From Pseudomonadota bacterium (GTDB lineage Bacteria; Pseudomonadota; Gammaproteobacteria; Xanthomonadales; Xanthomonadaceae), in the NCBI GenBank assembly GCA_023392975.1, contig JAEWNA010000324.1, positions 1-14,144 of the forward strand: a stretch of 14,144 nucleotides of DNA, in the 5' to 3' direction. Both the position numbers and the translations under genes were made by a program. Below the pieces are notes generated by a model. It saw only the letters and a list, made by a program, of their open reading frames with translations. It made no database searches and was not told the DNA's origin. This document shows positions 1-7,553 of the stretch, one piece after another; within the stretch, counting starts at the first letter, position 1; every line of letters starts with the position of its first letter.

Positions 1-60
1 GGCTGATCGCCCGCGCCAAGGTCCGCCGGCGGCCGAGGACGACACGCCGGCCCTGCGCAA
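1..60 (-). other. Possible 5' end of a downstream gene (uncertain)
   Basis: On the minus strand a GGAGGA (66-71) lies 5 nt before a TTG codon at 58-60, and the frame stays open to the window edge for 20 codons. It would begin 48 nt after the response regulator stop, in the same direction. In many gammaproteobacteria the gene after a GacA/UvrY regulator is uvrC, but these 20 residues (rich in Ala, Gly, Ser, Arg) do not look like a UvrC N-terminus to me. It may equally be non-coding sequence. Confidence 0.15.
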
Positions 61-108
61 GCCAGTCCTCCGCAAGCGCGTACGGCCCAGCCGGACGCGC
101 ACCCCGCG

Positions 109-756
109 TCAGAGCACGCGCGCGGGATCGCTCAGGCCGTACTGCGACGACAGCCGCGCCAGCGCAATGGTGTCCTGGATCCCCAGCTTCTCGAACAGCC
201 GCGACTTGTGGGTGTTCACCGTCTTCGCGCTCAGGCTGAGCTTGCGCGCGATGTCCTCCTGGCGCAGGCCCTGCACCAGCAGCATCGCCACCTCCAGTTC
301 GCGCGGCGAGAGCGCGTCGAACGGTGTGTCGCCGCCGCCGAGGCCGGACAAGGCGAGGTGCTGCGCGATCCCGTTCGCCAGATAGCGCTTGCCGCGGGCC
401 ACGTCGCGGATCGCGCGCAGCAGCTCGGCCGCGTCGCCGGCCTTGCCGACGTAGCCGGACGCGCCGGCCTCGATCAGCCGCTTCGGCATCGGCCCGTCCT
501 CCAGCACCGATACCACGACCACCTTGCAGCCGCTGTCGCCCCTGACCAGGCGCTCGGTGACCTCCAGCCCGCTGATGCCGGGCAGGTGCAGGTCGCACAG
601 CACCACGTCGGGCTTCAGTTTGCGGATCATCGGCAGCCCGGTTTCGCCGCTGTCGGCCTCGCCGACCACCTCGATGTCGGTCTCGGCCGACAGCACCATG
701 CGCAGGCCGACGCGCACCAGCGCGTGGTCGTCGAGCAGAAACACCCGGATCGTCAT
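109..756 (-). CDS. LuxR/FixJ-type response regulator, GacA/UvrY-like
   Basis: A two-component response regulator of 215 residues, cytoplasmic and DNA-binding. The receiver domain covers about residues 3-120: acidic pair D9/D10, predicted phosphoacceptor D55 (in VVLCDLHLPG), switch residue S83 and conserved K105 (GYVGK). A LuxR-type helix-turn-helix follows at about 147-205 (LSPRELEVAMLL, then IARKLSLSAKTVNTHKSRLF). Length, the RYLANGIAQHLAL linker and the SPFD-like TPFDALS segment all resemble GacA/UvrY/SirA, the partner of BarA/GacS sensor kinases. That system controls small RNAs that titrate CsrA/RsmA; this role here is inferred from similarity only. The chosen ATG follows AAGGGA with good spacing; an upstream in-frame ATG at 798 adds 14 residues unlike the family. 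No histidine kinase gene lies beside it, so it is an orphan in this window, which is usual for GacA-type regulators. Confidence 0.9.
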   Translation of the reverse strand: MTIRVFLLDDHALVRVGLRMVLSAETDIEVVGEADSGETGLPMIRKLKPDVVLCDLHLPGISGLEVTERLVRGDSGCKVVVVSVLEDGPMPKRLIEAGASGYVGKAGDAAELLRAIRDVARGKRYLANGIAQHLALSGLGGGDTPFDALSPRELEVAMLLVQGLRQEDIARKLSLSAKTVNTHKSRLFEKLGIQDTIALARLSSQYGLSDPARVL

Positions 757-798
757 TCCCTTGCCCCCTGTCGGCCTTTGCGCCGTTGCGATGCGCAC

Positions 799-827
799 AG
801 ACTAGGCAGCGGCGCGGCCGACGACAA
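799..827 (-). promoter_or_regulatory. Candidate sigma-70 promoter for the response regulator
   Basis: On the minus strand TTGTCG (822-827) and TAGTCT (799-804) are separated by exactly 17 nt, and the -10-like box lies about 42 nt before the ATG at 756. The match to consensus is only moderate (4/6 and 3/6), so this is a candidate on spacing and position. Confidence 0.3.
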
Positions 828-849
828 TCGGCGTTTCCCGCGGTCCGGG

Positions 850-865
850 GTCGGAAAATTCCGAC
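850..865. promoter_or_regulatory. Perfect 16-bp dyad GTCGGAA-aa-TTCCGAC (candidate operator)
   Basis: Two perfect 7-bp inverted arms flank a 2-nt AA centre in the 185-bp gap between two divergent genes, the response regulator and the M28 peptidase. It lies just upstream of the candidate regulator promoter and 77 nt before the peptidase start. The short symmetric form is typical of a dimeric repressor or activator site. The binding protein is unknown. Confidence 0.35.
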
Positions 866-941
866 ATGCCATGACCTCCGGCCAAGGCGCGGCGGCCGCG
901 CGTCCGGCATCTTCCCGGTACCGATCCCGCCGGAGACCGCG

Positions 942-1844
942 ATGTCCCCGTTCCGCCGCCCCGCTCCCGCCCCCGTCCCATTCGCCGTCGCCGCGCTGGC
1001 GTGCGCCCTCGCCCTCTCCGCGATCGCGAAGGAACGCGCCCCGGCACCGGTCGATGCCACCGCCGCGGCCTGGCAAGCCGACGTCGCGGCGATGGCCGAT
1101 GCCGAGGACGGCGCGGGCCGTCGCGCGCGGCTGCGCCAGCGCCTGTCGGTCGCCGGAATGCAGGCGACGGCGCAAGCCTTCGAATACAAGTCGCAGCCGG
1201 GCGAGAACCTGATCGCCGAGGTCTCCGGTGACGCCGACCTGCCCTTGCTGCTGATCGGCGCGCACGCCGATCGCGTCGACGTCGGCCACGGCGCCACCGA
1301 CAACGCCTCCGGCAGCGCCGCGGTGCTGGCGCTGGCCGAACGCTTCCATCGCGCGCCGCTGCGCCACCATCGGGTGACGGTGGCGTTCTGGGACCTCGAA
1401 GAGCGCGGCCTGCGCGGCTCGGCCGCCTACATCGCGCAGGGCCGCGAGAAGCCGGCGCTGTACGTCAACTTCGACGTGTTCGGCTGGGGCGACCGCCTAT
1501 GGATGATGAGTGCGGACGCGAACGACCCGCTCGTCGCCGCCAGCCGCAAGGCGGCGCAGGCGACCGGCCTGGCGATCACCGCCGGCAACCGCTATCCGCC
1601 CAGCGACCACCTCGCGTTCCTCAAGGCGGGCTGGCCGGCGGTGTCCTATTCGCTGGTCGGCGGGGACGAGATCGACGGCATCCTCGCCGAGTTCGCCGGC
1701 CAGTCGCCCGACCCGATGCCGAAGGTGATGGCGGTGATCCATTCGCCGAAGGACACCGTCGAACAGATCGATCCCGCAGCGGCGGCCAAGGGCATCGACG
1801 CGATCGAGGCCGCGCTGCGCGCGTGGGACGCCAAGGCCGACTGA
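942..1844 (+). CDS. Exported M28-family zinc metallopeptidase (aminopeptidase type)
   Basis: A 300-residue enzyme of peptidase family M28, expected to remove N-terminal residues from peptides with two zinc ions. The pattern of metal ligands is complete: H108 (GAHADR), D120 (GATDNASG), E153/E154 as general base and ligand (WDLEERGLRGS), D178 (NFDVFG) and H267 (IHSPKDT). The family-typical SDHLAF segment is at 221-226. Residues 13-29 form a hydrophobic signal peptide with a likely cut after SAIA, so the mature enzyme should be periplasmic or secreted. I chose the ATG at 942 because GGAGA (932-936) precedes it by 5 nt and it directly yields the signal peptide; the frame is open further upstream to 786. 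Substrate specificity cannot be read from sequence. It converges with the Mur-ligase-like gene, with only 16 nt between the stop codons. Confidence 0.9.
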   Translation: MSPFRRPAPAPVPFAVAALACALALSAIAKERAPAPVDATAAAWQADVAAMADAEDGAGRRARLRQRLSVAGMQATAQAFEYKSQPGENLIAEVSGDADLPLLLIGAHADRVDVGHGATDNASGSAAVLALAERFHRAPLRHHRVTVAFWDLEERGLRGSAAYIAQGREKPALYVNFDVFGWGDRLWMMSADANDPLVAASRKAAQATGLAITAGNRYPPSDHLAFLKAGWPAVSYSLVGGDEIDGILAEFAGQSPDPMPKVMAVIHSPKDTVEQIDPAAAAKGIDAIEAALRAWDAKAD

Positions 1845-1860
1845 CGACCGCCCGCCCGCC

Positions 1861-3639
1861 TCAGGCCGGCGGCAGTGCCTCGCCGGGACGCCAGTCGCTC
1901 GCCTGCAGCGCGTCGAGCAACGCGGCGACCTCCGCCTTCGCCCCCAGGCTGTGCACCGGCAGCACCAGCACGTCGCCGGCGCGCGCCCAGGCCAGCGCTT
2001 CGCGCGCGGCATCGGCTTCGCGCAGTCGCACCGGCAGCGCGGATTCGGGCACGCCGCGACGCAGCAGTTCGTCGCGGATGACCTGCGCCACTTCGCCGGC
2101 GGTGCGTCCGCGCAGGTAGCCGTCGATGTCCTTGATCACGACGAGGTCCGGTGCGAACTGCGCGGCGATCGCGGCGAGGTCGCGGATCTGCGCGTCCTCG
2201 CGGTTGCCGGCCTGGCCGAGCAGCAGCGCCAGCCGTCCCTGCCCTCGCCAGGCCTGCGCGATGTCGAGCAGACCGGCGAGCCCTTCGGGGTTGTGGGCGT
2301 AGTCGAGGAAGATCTCGAGCCCGGCGAACGACCAGCGCTGCAGCCGTCCCGGGTTATCGGCGTGGTCGCGCCCGAACGCGGCGAGCACCTCGCGGATCGT
2401 CGCCGGCGGCACGCCCAGCAGCGACGCCGCGAGCGCCGCGCCGGCCGCGTTGGCGACGTTGTAGCGCGCATGGCCGCCGAGCGTGACCGGCATGGCCGCG
2501 ATCTCGCCGAGGTCGTGGGTCTGATCGCCATCGTGCAGCCACAGCCGGCCGTCGCGGCCGACACAGTGCGGCACGGACGTGTCGGGCACCGCCGGCGCGT
2601 CGACCGCGAACCATGCCACGCGCGGCGCCGCGGACGGCCCTCGTCGCCGCAGCAGCGGATCCTCGGCGTTGAGCACGAGTCGACCGCCGCCCTCGCCCGC
2701 CACCGCACGCGCGACCGTCAGTTTCACCGATGCGAGGTCCTCGACCGAATGCACGCCGTATTCGCCGAAGTGGTCCTCGCTGATGTTGGTGACGACGGCC
2801 ACGTCGGCCTTCGCCAGCGCGAGGCCGCGCCGCAGGAGCCCGCCGCGCGCGGTTTCGAGCACCGCGGCCTCGACGTCGGTGCGACGCAGCAGTTGCCGTG
2901 CGCCGGCCGGGCCGGAATAGTCGCCGGCTTCGAGCCGTTCAATGTGCGCGGTGTCGCCGACGAACAGGCCATCGGTACACGAATGCGCGGTGCGCAGGCC
3001 GTGGGCGCGCAGCATTGCCGCGATCAGGCGCACGGTCGTGGTCTTGCCGTTGGAGCCTGTGACCAGCGCGGCGGGGATCGCACCGAGCGTCGGCCACGGG
3101 AGTTCATCGGCCGAGGCCGGCAGCGCATCGAGCGGGTACGTGACGCTGCGCATGCCGAGGCCGACGCTCAGCGCGTCGTCATCCAGCAGCGTCGGCACGT
3201 CGCGTTCGGCTGCGGCATCGATCAGCGCGACCACGTCCGGTCTCGCCTCGGCGGCCGCGAAGCGACGCAACGTGTCTTCCGCCAGCGCGTCGTCGAACGC
3301 CGCGGGATGGCCGGGGGCATGGAAGTCGGTGTAGCCCGCTGCCGCGCACCACGCCCACTCGTTGATTTCGGTGGCGGTGAACAGGTGATCGACCGGCGCC
3401 GGAAACGCCAGGGACGCCCCGCTGGCGTGGACGCGACCATCGATCGCCACGAACGGCCAGCCGAGCGTGTGGCGCATGCCCTGCACGCGCGTCAGCCACG
3501 ACATCAGCGCCGTCATGTCGCGCGCACGCGGGCCCAGCGCCTCCATGGCCGCGCCGCAGCCGGCGAAGTACGGATTGGGGCCGGTGAGGCGTCGCGAATC
3601 GTCGAACGGCGGCTCGGAGTCGGGGATGGCTTGCGGCAC
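1861..3639 (-). CDS. Mur-ligase-family enzyme, CphA-related, lacking the ATP-grasp domain
   Basis: A 592-residue ATP-dependent ligase-like protein resembling the C-terminal half of cyanophycin synthetase. Residues 192-202 hold the Mur P-loop (TGSNGKTTT, K199). Further Mur/CphA motifs follow: ETARGGLLRRGL (262-273), TNISEDHFGEYG (284-295), NAEDP (324-328), YNVANAAGAALAA (393-405), NPGRLQRW (429-436) and DYAHNPEG (446-453). The C-terminal Mur domain runs to about 580. The first ~185 residues carry a CphA-like GPNPYF signature (20-25) but no ATP-grasp domain. I chose the GTG at 3639, 11 nt after the cphA stop, because the GPNPYF block lies well upstream of the first ATG; the ribosome-binding site is weak, so translational coupling to cphA is likely. 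Adjacency and shared ancestry point to a role in cyanophycin metabolism. The substrate is unknown: Mur ligases join an amino acid to a carboxylate through an acyl phosphate, so ligation to the polymer or its dipeptide is inference. Confidence 0.85.
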   Translation of the reverse strand: MPQAIPDSEPPFDDSRRLTGPNPYFAGCGAAMEALGPRARDMTALMSWLTRVQGMRHTLGWPFVAIDGRVHASGASLAFPAPVDHLFTATEINEWAWCAAAGYTDFHAPGHPAAFDDALAEDTLRRFAAAEARPDVVALIDAAAERDVPTLLDDDALSVGLGMRSVTYPLDALPASADELPWPTLGAIPAALVTGSNGKTTTVRLIAAMLRAHGLRTAHSCTDGLFVGDTAHIERLEAGDYSGPAGARQLLRRTDVEAAVLETARGGLLRRGLALAKADVAVVTNISEDHFGEYGVHSVEDLASVKLTVARAVAGEGGGRLVLNAEDPLLRRRGPSAAPRVAWFAVDAPAVPDTSVPHCVGRDGRLWLHDGDQTHDLGEIAAMPVTLGGHARYNVANAAGAALAASLLGVPPATIREVLAAFGRDHADNPGRLQRWSFAGLEIFLDYAHNPEGLAGLLDIAQAWRGQGRLALLLGQAGNREDAQIRDLAAIAAQFAPDLVVIKDIDGYLRGRTAGEVAQVIRDELLRRGVPESALPVRLREADAAREALAWARAGDVLVLPVHSLGAKAEVAALLDALQASDWRPGEALPPA

Positions 3640-3650
3640 GGGAACGGCGC

Positions 3651-6446
3651 TCAGTCGTCGCTCTCCCGCGAAATGAAGATGCCGCGCTCGTCGCGGCTCA
3701 CGCCTTCCCACTGCTCGGGGGAGAAGCGCGGCTCGACGGCAGCCTCGCCGGCGGGAGCCGGTGCCGGCATGGCGACCGGCGCCTTCTCCGGCACGCCCTC
3801 CGGCTTGAACTTGATGACCTGCTTCCACGAGCGCACCAGCGCATCGGCGAAGATCAGCAGCACGTCGCCCGGCTGGGCCATGCGCAGACCTGCGTCGATC
3901 GCTTCCTGCTCGTCGGGAATGAGGCTGATGCGGTCGTCCGGCACGCCATGCTCGCGCAGGGTCGCGGCGATCAGCTTCGGCACCTCGTCGGGCGCGCGTC
4001 CGCGCAGGCCGTCGTCGCGGCGGCAGATGTAGTGGTCGAAGCCGCCGGCCACGGCCTTCGCGATCTCGCGCAGATCTTCGTCGCGGCGATCGCCCGGGCC
4101 GGCGACCACCACCAGGCGACGACCGGCGACATCGAGGCGCTGCGCGAGGTCGGCCATCGCGGCGACGGCGTGCGCGTTGTGGCCGTAGTCGAACAGCACC
4201 TTGAACGGGTGCTCGTTGAACACGTTCATGCGGCCCGGCGCCTGGAAGAACGTGCTGTCGAACGTGCGCAGGCCCTGGCGGATCGCGTCGAGCTTGATCC
4301 CCATCGAAAAGGCCATGGCCGCGGCGAACATCGCGTTCTGCACGTTGTGCAGCGCCTTGCCTTCCAGCGTCGCCGGGATCAGGTGCGTCCACAGCAGCGG
4401 GATGTGGCTGCCCTTGTCGTAGAGCGTGATCATCTGGCCGTTGACGCCGCCCTCGAGCGCGCAGGCGCGGCCGCCGGCGCGGATGTGCTCGCGCACCAGC
4501 GCGTGCGAGGGATTCATGGTGACGTAGCAGATCACCTTCGCGTCGGTGTAGCCGCCCATCTTCAGCACGTTCGGGTCGTCGGCGTTGAGCACCGCGCACT
4601 CTTCCGCGACCTCGGCGACGATGCGCTTGACCTCGGCCAGCTGTTCCAGCGTGTCGATGCCCTTCATGCCGAGGTGGTCGGACTGCACGTTCAGCACCGC
4701 GCCCACGTCGACCTTGGACACGCCCATGCCGGCGCGCAGCAGGCCGCCGCGCGCGGTCTCCAGCACCGCGAAGTCGATCTGCGGGTCGGCCAGCACCATG
4801 CGCGCGGACACCGGGCCGGTCATGTCGCCCTCGACCGTGCGCTGGCCGTCGATGTAGACGCCATCGGTGGTGGTCAGGCCCGGGGTGAAGCCGGTCATCT
4901 TGGCGATGTGCGCGAGCATGCGCGAGGTCGTGGTCTTGCCGTTGGTGCCGGTGATCGCGGCGATCGGTACCCGCGACGGCGTGCCCGGCGGGAACAGCAT
5001 GTCGATCACCGGGCCGGCCACGTCGCGCGGCTTGCCCTCGCTCGGCGCCACGTGCATGCGGAAGCCCGGGGCCGCGTTCACTTCGCAGATGCCGCCGCCG
5101 ATGCGCTTGTAGCTTTCGGCGATGTTGGTACTGAGGAAATCCACGCCGCCGACGTCCAGGCCGATCGCCTTGATCGCACGCACCGCCATCTCGCGGTTGT
5201 CGGGGTGGATGATGTCGGTCACGTCGGTGGCGGTGCCGCCGGTGGACAGGTTCGCCGTCGAACGCAGGTAGAGGATGCGGCCGGCCTCGGGCACGGTGTC
5301 GGCATCCACGCCTTCGCGCGCCATCATCATCTCGGCCTGCGCGTCGAGCTCGAGGCGGGTCAGCACCTTCTCGTGCCCCACGCCGCGGCGCGGGTCCTGG
5401 TTCACGATCTCGACCAGCTCGCGGATGCTGTGCGTGCCGTCGCCGACCACGTGGCCCGGCGTACGTTTCGTCGCCGCGACCAGTTCGCCGTTGACCACCA
5501 GCAGGCGGTGGTCGTCGCCTTCGAGGTAGGTCTCGACGATGACCGAGCGCGAGATCGCCTGCGCCTTGAGGAAGCCTTCGACCACTTCCGCCTCGTTCAT
5601 CAGGCGGATCGAGATACCACGGCCGTGGTTGCCGTTGTAGGGCTTGGTGACGACCGGATAGCCGATCCGCGCGGCCGCGCGCTTCGCGCCGCCCTCGCTC
5701 TGCACCAGTTCCTGGCGCGGCGCGGGCAGGCCCAGCGACACGAGGATCTTGTTGGTCTCCTCCTTGTCGCTGGCCAGTTCGACCGCGATGTGCGAGGTCT
5801 TGCCGGTGACCGTCGCCTGGATGCGCTGCTGGTAGCGGCCGTGGCCGAGTTGCACCAGCGACTGCTCGTTGAGGCGCAGCCACGGGATGTTGCGCTCCTC
5901 GGCGGCCTTCACCAGCGACATGGTGGACGGCCCCAGCGCACGGCGCTGGGCGTAGCGGATGAAGGTGTCGCGGGCCTCGGGCCAGTCCCAGCCCTCGGGC
6001 ACGGCGTCGGCCGAACGCAGTTCCGCCGGCAGCAGCGAACGCAGCAGCCGCAGCGCCAGTTCGCCGGCCTCGATGCCTTCCTCGCGCTGGGCGTATTCGT
6101 AGATCACCGAGTACACGCCCGGGCGCCCGTCGATGCTGCGTGTCTTCCCGAACGTCACGTCCTCGCCGGCCATGTTCTGCAGCTCGATCGCGACGTGCTC
6201 CAGCACGTGGCCCAGCCAGGTGCCCTCGCCTTCCTTCATGCGCCGGATCAGCCCGCCCGGCGTGCGGTACGAGCAGCCGTGCTCGGCCAGCCCGGGCAGC
6301 GCCTCGACCAGCGCATCGACGAACGCCGGCCCGAGCCGCCCGGTGGGCCACTCTTCGAGCCGTTCAAGGTCCAGTTCCAGCCGGATCACCGGGAAATGCG
6401 CGTACAGCGAAGGGCCGACGTACACCGAACGATCGAGAATGCGCAT
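3651..6446 (-). CDS. cphA: Cyanophycin synthetase
   Basis: A cytoplasmic 931-residue enzyme that builds cyanophycin without ribosomes. It adds Asp to the backbone and then Arg (or Lys) to each Asp side-chain carboxylate, using one ATP per step. Domains in order: N-terminal domain 1-160 (GPSLYAHFPVIRLELDL); ATP-grasp at about 215-480, with KPYNGNHGRGISI (268-280), EGDDHRLLVVNGE (309-321) and metal/ATP residues in EVNAAPG (455-461); Mur-ligase domain at about 495-870, with P-loop ITGTNGKTTT (498-507), ETARGGLLRAG (563-573), NVQSDHLG (586-593) and DYGHNAHA (753-760). A Pro/Ala-rich linker and acidic tail (about 884-931) extend beyond the last Mur motifs. The ATG at 6446 starts exactly at the conserved N-terminus; AGGAG (6458-6462) is 11 nt upstream, a rather long spacing. 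It follows cphB in the same direction and precedes the Mur-ligase paralogue. Confidence 0.97.
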   Translation of the reverse strand: MRILDRSVYVGPSLYAHFPVIRLELDLERLEEWPTGRLGPAFVDALVEALPGLAEHGCSYRTPGGLIRRMKEGEGTWLGHVLEHVAIELQNMAGEDVTFGKTRSIDGRPGVYSVIYEYAQREEGIEAGELALRLLRSLLPAELRSADAVPEGWDWPEARDTFIRYAQRRALGPSTMSLVKAAEERNIPWLRLNEQSLVQLGHGRYQQRIQATVTGKTSHIAVELASDKEETNKILVSLGLPAPRQELVQSEGGAKRAAARIGYPVVTKPYNGNHGRGISIRLMNEAEVVEGFLKAQAISRSVIVETYLEGDDHRLLVVNGELVAATKRTPGHVVGDGTHSIRELVEIVNQDPRRGVGHEKVLTRLELDAQAEMMMAREGVDADTVPEAGRILYLRSTANLSTGGTATDVTDIIHPDNREMAVRAIKAIGLDVGGVDFLSTNIAESYKRIGGGICEVNAAPGFRMHVAPSEGKPRDVAGPVIDMLFPPGTPSRVPIAAITGTNGKTTTSRMLAHIAKMTGFTPGLTTTDGVYIDGQRTVEGDMTGPVSARMVLADPQIDFAVLETARGGLLRAGMGVSKVDVGAVLNVQSDHLGMKGIDTLEQLAEVKRIVAEVAEECAVLNADDPNVLKMGGYTDAKVICYVTMNPSHALVREHIRAGGRACALEGGVNGQMITLYDKGSHIPLLWTHLIPATLEGKALHNVQNAMFAAAMAFSMGIKLDAIRQGLRTFDSTFFQAPGRMNVFNEHPFKVLFDYGHNAHAVAAMADLAQRLDVAGRRLVVVAGPGDRRDEDLREIAKAVAGGFDHYICRRDDGLRGRAPDEVPKLIAATLREHGVPDDRISLIPDEQEAIDAGLRMAQPGDVLLIFADALVRSWKQVIKFKPEGVPEKAPVAMPAPAPAGEAAVEPRFSPEQWEGVSRDERGIFISRESDD

Positions 6447-6512
6447 ACCTGGACTGGCTCCTGTGCGGTGATGGGACCGGGCGCGCGCGTGCGCGGACCC
6501 GGGACACGCGCG

Positions 6513-6530
6513 GACCGTCCCCCGACGGTC
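6513..6530 (-). other. Intercistronic hairpin between cphB and cphA
   Basis: GACCGTC (6513-6519) and GACGGTC (6524-6530) pair perfectly around a four-base loop, starting 17 nt downstream of the cphB stop and ending about 67 nt before the cphA start. There is no T-tract on the transcribed side, so it is not a convincing intrinsic terminator. It could act as an RNA-stability or attenuating element between the degradation and synthesis genes. Confidence 0.35.
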
Positions 6531-6547
6531 GGCGTTCCTTCCGGCGG

Positions 6548-7390
6548 CTATTCCTTCGGCGCCAGCAGGGCGCCCGCCGAGGCCTTGCGCGTGTGCAGAT
6601 TGAACGTAGCACCGGCGACGAGGATGTGGAAGCTGAGCCCCAGCAGGCAAACCGGCTGGCCCTCGTCGACCTGGGCCATCGACGAGAACTGCAGCCCGGC
6701 GGCGTCGACCACGGTCACCCCGCCGCTGCCCAACACCTCCACCGTGTTGTCCGGCGAGATGAAGGCCGCGGTGTCCTCGTCCAGGCCGATGCCCACGGCG
6801 AACGGGTTGTAGGCCAGCGCCGTCGCCAGCCGGCCGAGGCGGTCGCGCTGGCGGAAGTGCTGGTCGATGATGAAGCGATTGGTCAGGCCGAGCCCCGGCG
6901 CCAGCCGGACCATGCCGGCCACCGGCGTCGAGCCTTCCTCGCCGAACGCGATCATGTGCTCGCTGAGGAACGACGCCCCGGCGCTGGTGCCGGCGACGTG
7001 CGTGCCGCGGGCGTTGCAGAGGCGGATCGCCTTCGCCACCGCGGTGCCGCCGAGGAAGGTTGCCAGCCGCAGCTGGTTGCCGCCGGTGAAGAACACGCCG
7101 GTCGCGCGCTCGATGCGCTCGACGCGGCTGGGCTCCTCGGCGTCGCGGCGGGTGTCGAAGTCCATCGATTCGACGCTGCGCACACCGAGGTCGGTGAAGA
7201 TCTCGACGTAGCGCGGACCGGTGGACAGCAGCTTGCTCGCGGTCGGGATCACCACGATGTCGGCGTCGACACCGCCGCACAGCTCGACGAACCGGGCGAG
7301 GATCGCGCGATCGTTCTCTTTCTCTTCCGCGCCGCCGATCGGGATGATCCAGCCGCGTTCTTCCCCGTCGGGGACTTTACTGGGGCACAT
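6548..7390 (-). CDS. cphB: Cyanophycinase (peptidase family S51)
   Basis: A 280-residue intracellular serine exopeptidase that cleaves cyanophycin into beta-Asp-Arg dipeptides. The nucleophile is S136 in GTSAGAS (134-140), with H178 in DQHF and an acidic DEDTA segment (204-208). Residues known to line the substrate pocket of the Synechocystis enzyme appear conserved: Q106 (GGNQ), D176, Q177 and three arginines R182, R184 and R187 in the DQHFRQRDRLGR stretch. There is no signal peptide, consistent with intracellular reserve use rather than the secreted CphE type of cyanophycin-degrading scavengers. The ATG at 7390 is preceded by AGGA at a 6-nt spacing. It lies 101 nt upstream of cphA in the same direction, probably co-transcribed, and downstream of iadA across a palindromic repeat. 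Confidence 0.96.
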   Translation of the reverse strand: MCPSKVPDGEERGWIIPIGGAEEKENDRAILARFVELCGGVDADIVVIPTASKLLSTGPRYVEIFTDLGVRSVESMDFDTRRDAEEPSRVERIERATGVFFTGGNQLRLATFLGGTAVAKAIRLCNARGTHVAGTSAGASFLSEHMIAFGEEGSTPVAGMVRLAPGLGLTNRFIIDQHFRQRDRLGRLATALAYNPFAVGIGLDEDTAAFISPDNTVEVLGSGGVTVVDAAGLQFSSMAQVDEGQPVCLLGLSFHILVAGATFNLHTRKASAGALLAPKE

Positions 7391-7442
7391 CGGTGTTCCT
7401 GGGATTGCTCAACGAAAAAAGGGGGAAACTTTAAAAACTAAT

Positions 7443-7520
7443 GTCATCCCGAGCGCAGCGAGGGACTTGCTTTTCACGTTGCAAGCGAAAAAACAGGTCC
7501 CTCGCTGCGCTCGGGATGAC
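7443..7520. repeat. Dispersed palindromic repeat, copy 1 (24-bp perfect arms)
   Basis: The 24-bp outer arms 7443-7466 and 7497-7520 are perfect reverse complements (GTCATCCCGAGCGCAGCGAG then GGAC). They enclose an imperfectly paired inner part with T-rich and A-rich strands. A second, diverged copy is at 10651-10745. Elements starting GTCATCCCGAGCG are scattered in intergenic spaces of many bacterial genomes. Here it fills the 163-bp gap between the iadA stop and the cphB start; the strong stem could end or attenuate iadA transcription or protect mRNA. The rest of the gap is an AT-rich stretch (7421-7442) and the cphB ribosome-binding site. Confidence 0.85.
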
Positions 7521-7553
7521 AACGTCATGCGGGCCCGCAGGCAAGACCGCGGC

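Noticed and set aside
753..1370. Minus-strand open frame opposite the start of the M28 peptidase
   Set aside because: It is a shadow of the peptidase codons and overlaps the intergenic promoter region; no family features.
1845..1860. Bidirectional terminator between the convergent M28 and Mur-ligase genes
   Set aside because: Only 16 nt separate the stops and no hairpin is visible there.
1951..4032. Long open frame on the + strand opposite the Mur ligase gene
   Set aside because: Same antisense artefact: no domain, no credible ribosome-binding site, and it spans the boundary between two clear minus-strand genes.
3948..6812. Long open frame on the + strand opposite cphA and cphB (about 950 codons)
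   Set aside because: Its product is a low-information string rich in His, Arg, Ala, Asp and Val, the mirror of well-conserved CphA/CphB codons. In high-GC DNA the antisense frame opposite a real gene often stays open.
3651..7280. One giant CphB-CphA fusion on the minus strand
   Set aside because: The frame is open upstream of the CphA ATG, but there it reads the cphB sequence out of frame (Arg-rich nonsense). CphB is encoded in another frame with its own start and stop.
7443..7520. CRISPR repeat or intrinsic terminator
   Set aside because: There is no array of regularly spaced direct repeats. The stem lacks a clean T-tract directly after it on the iadA transcript side, so a dispersed palindromic repeat is the better label, though termination is not excluded.
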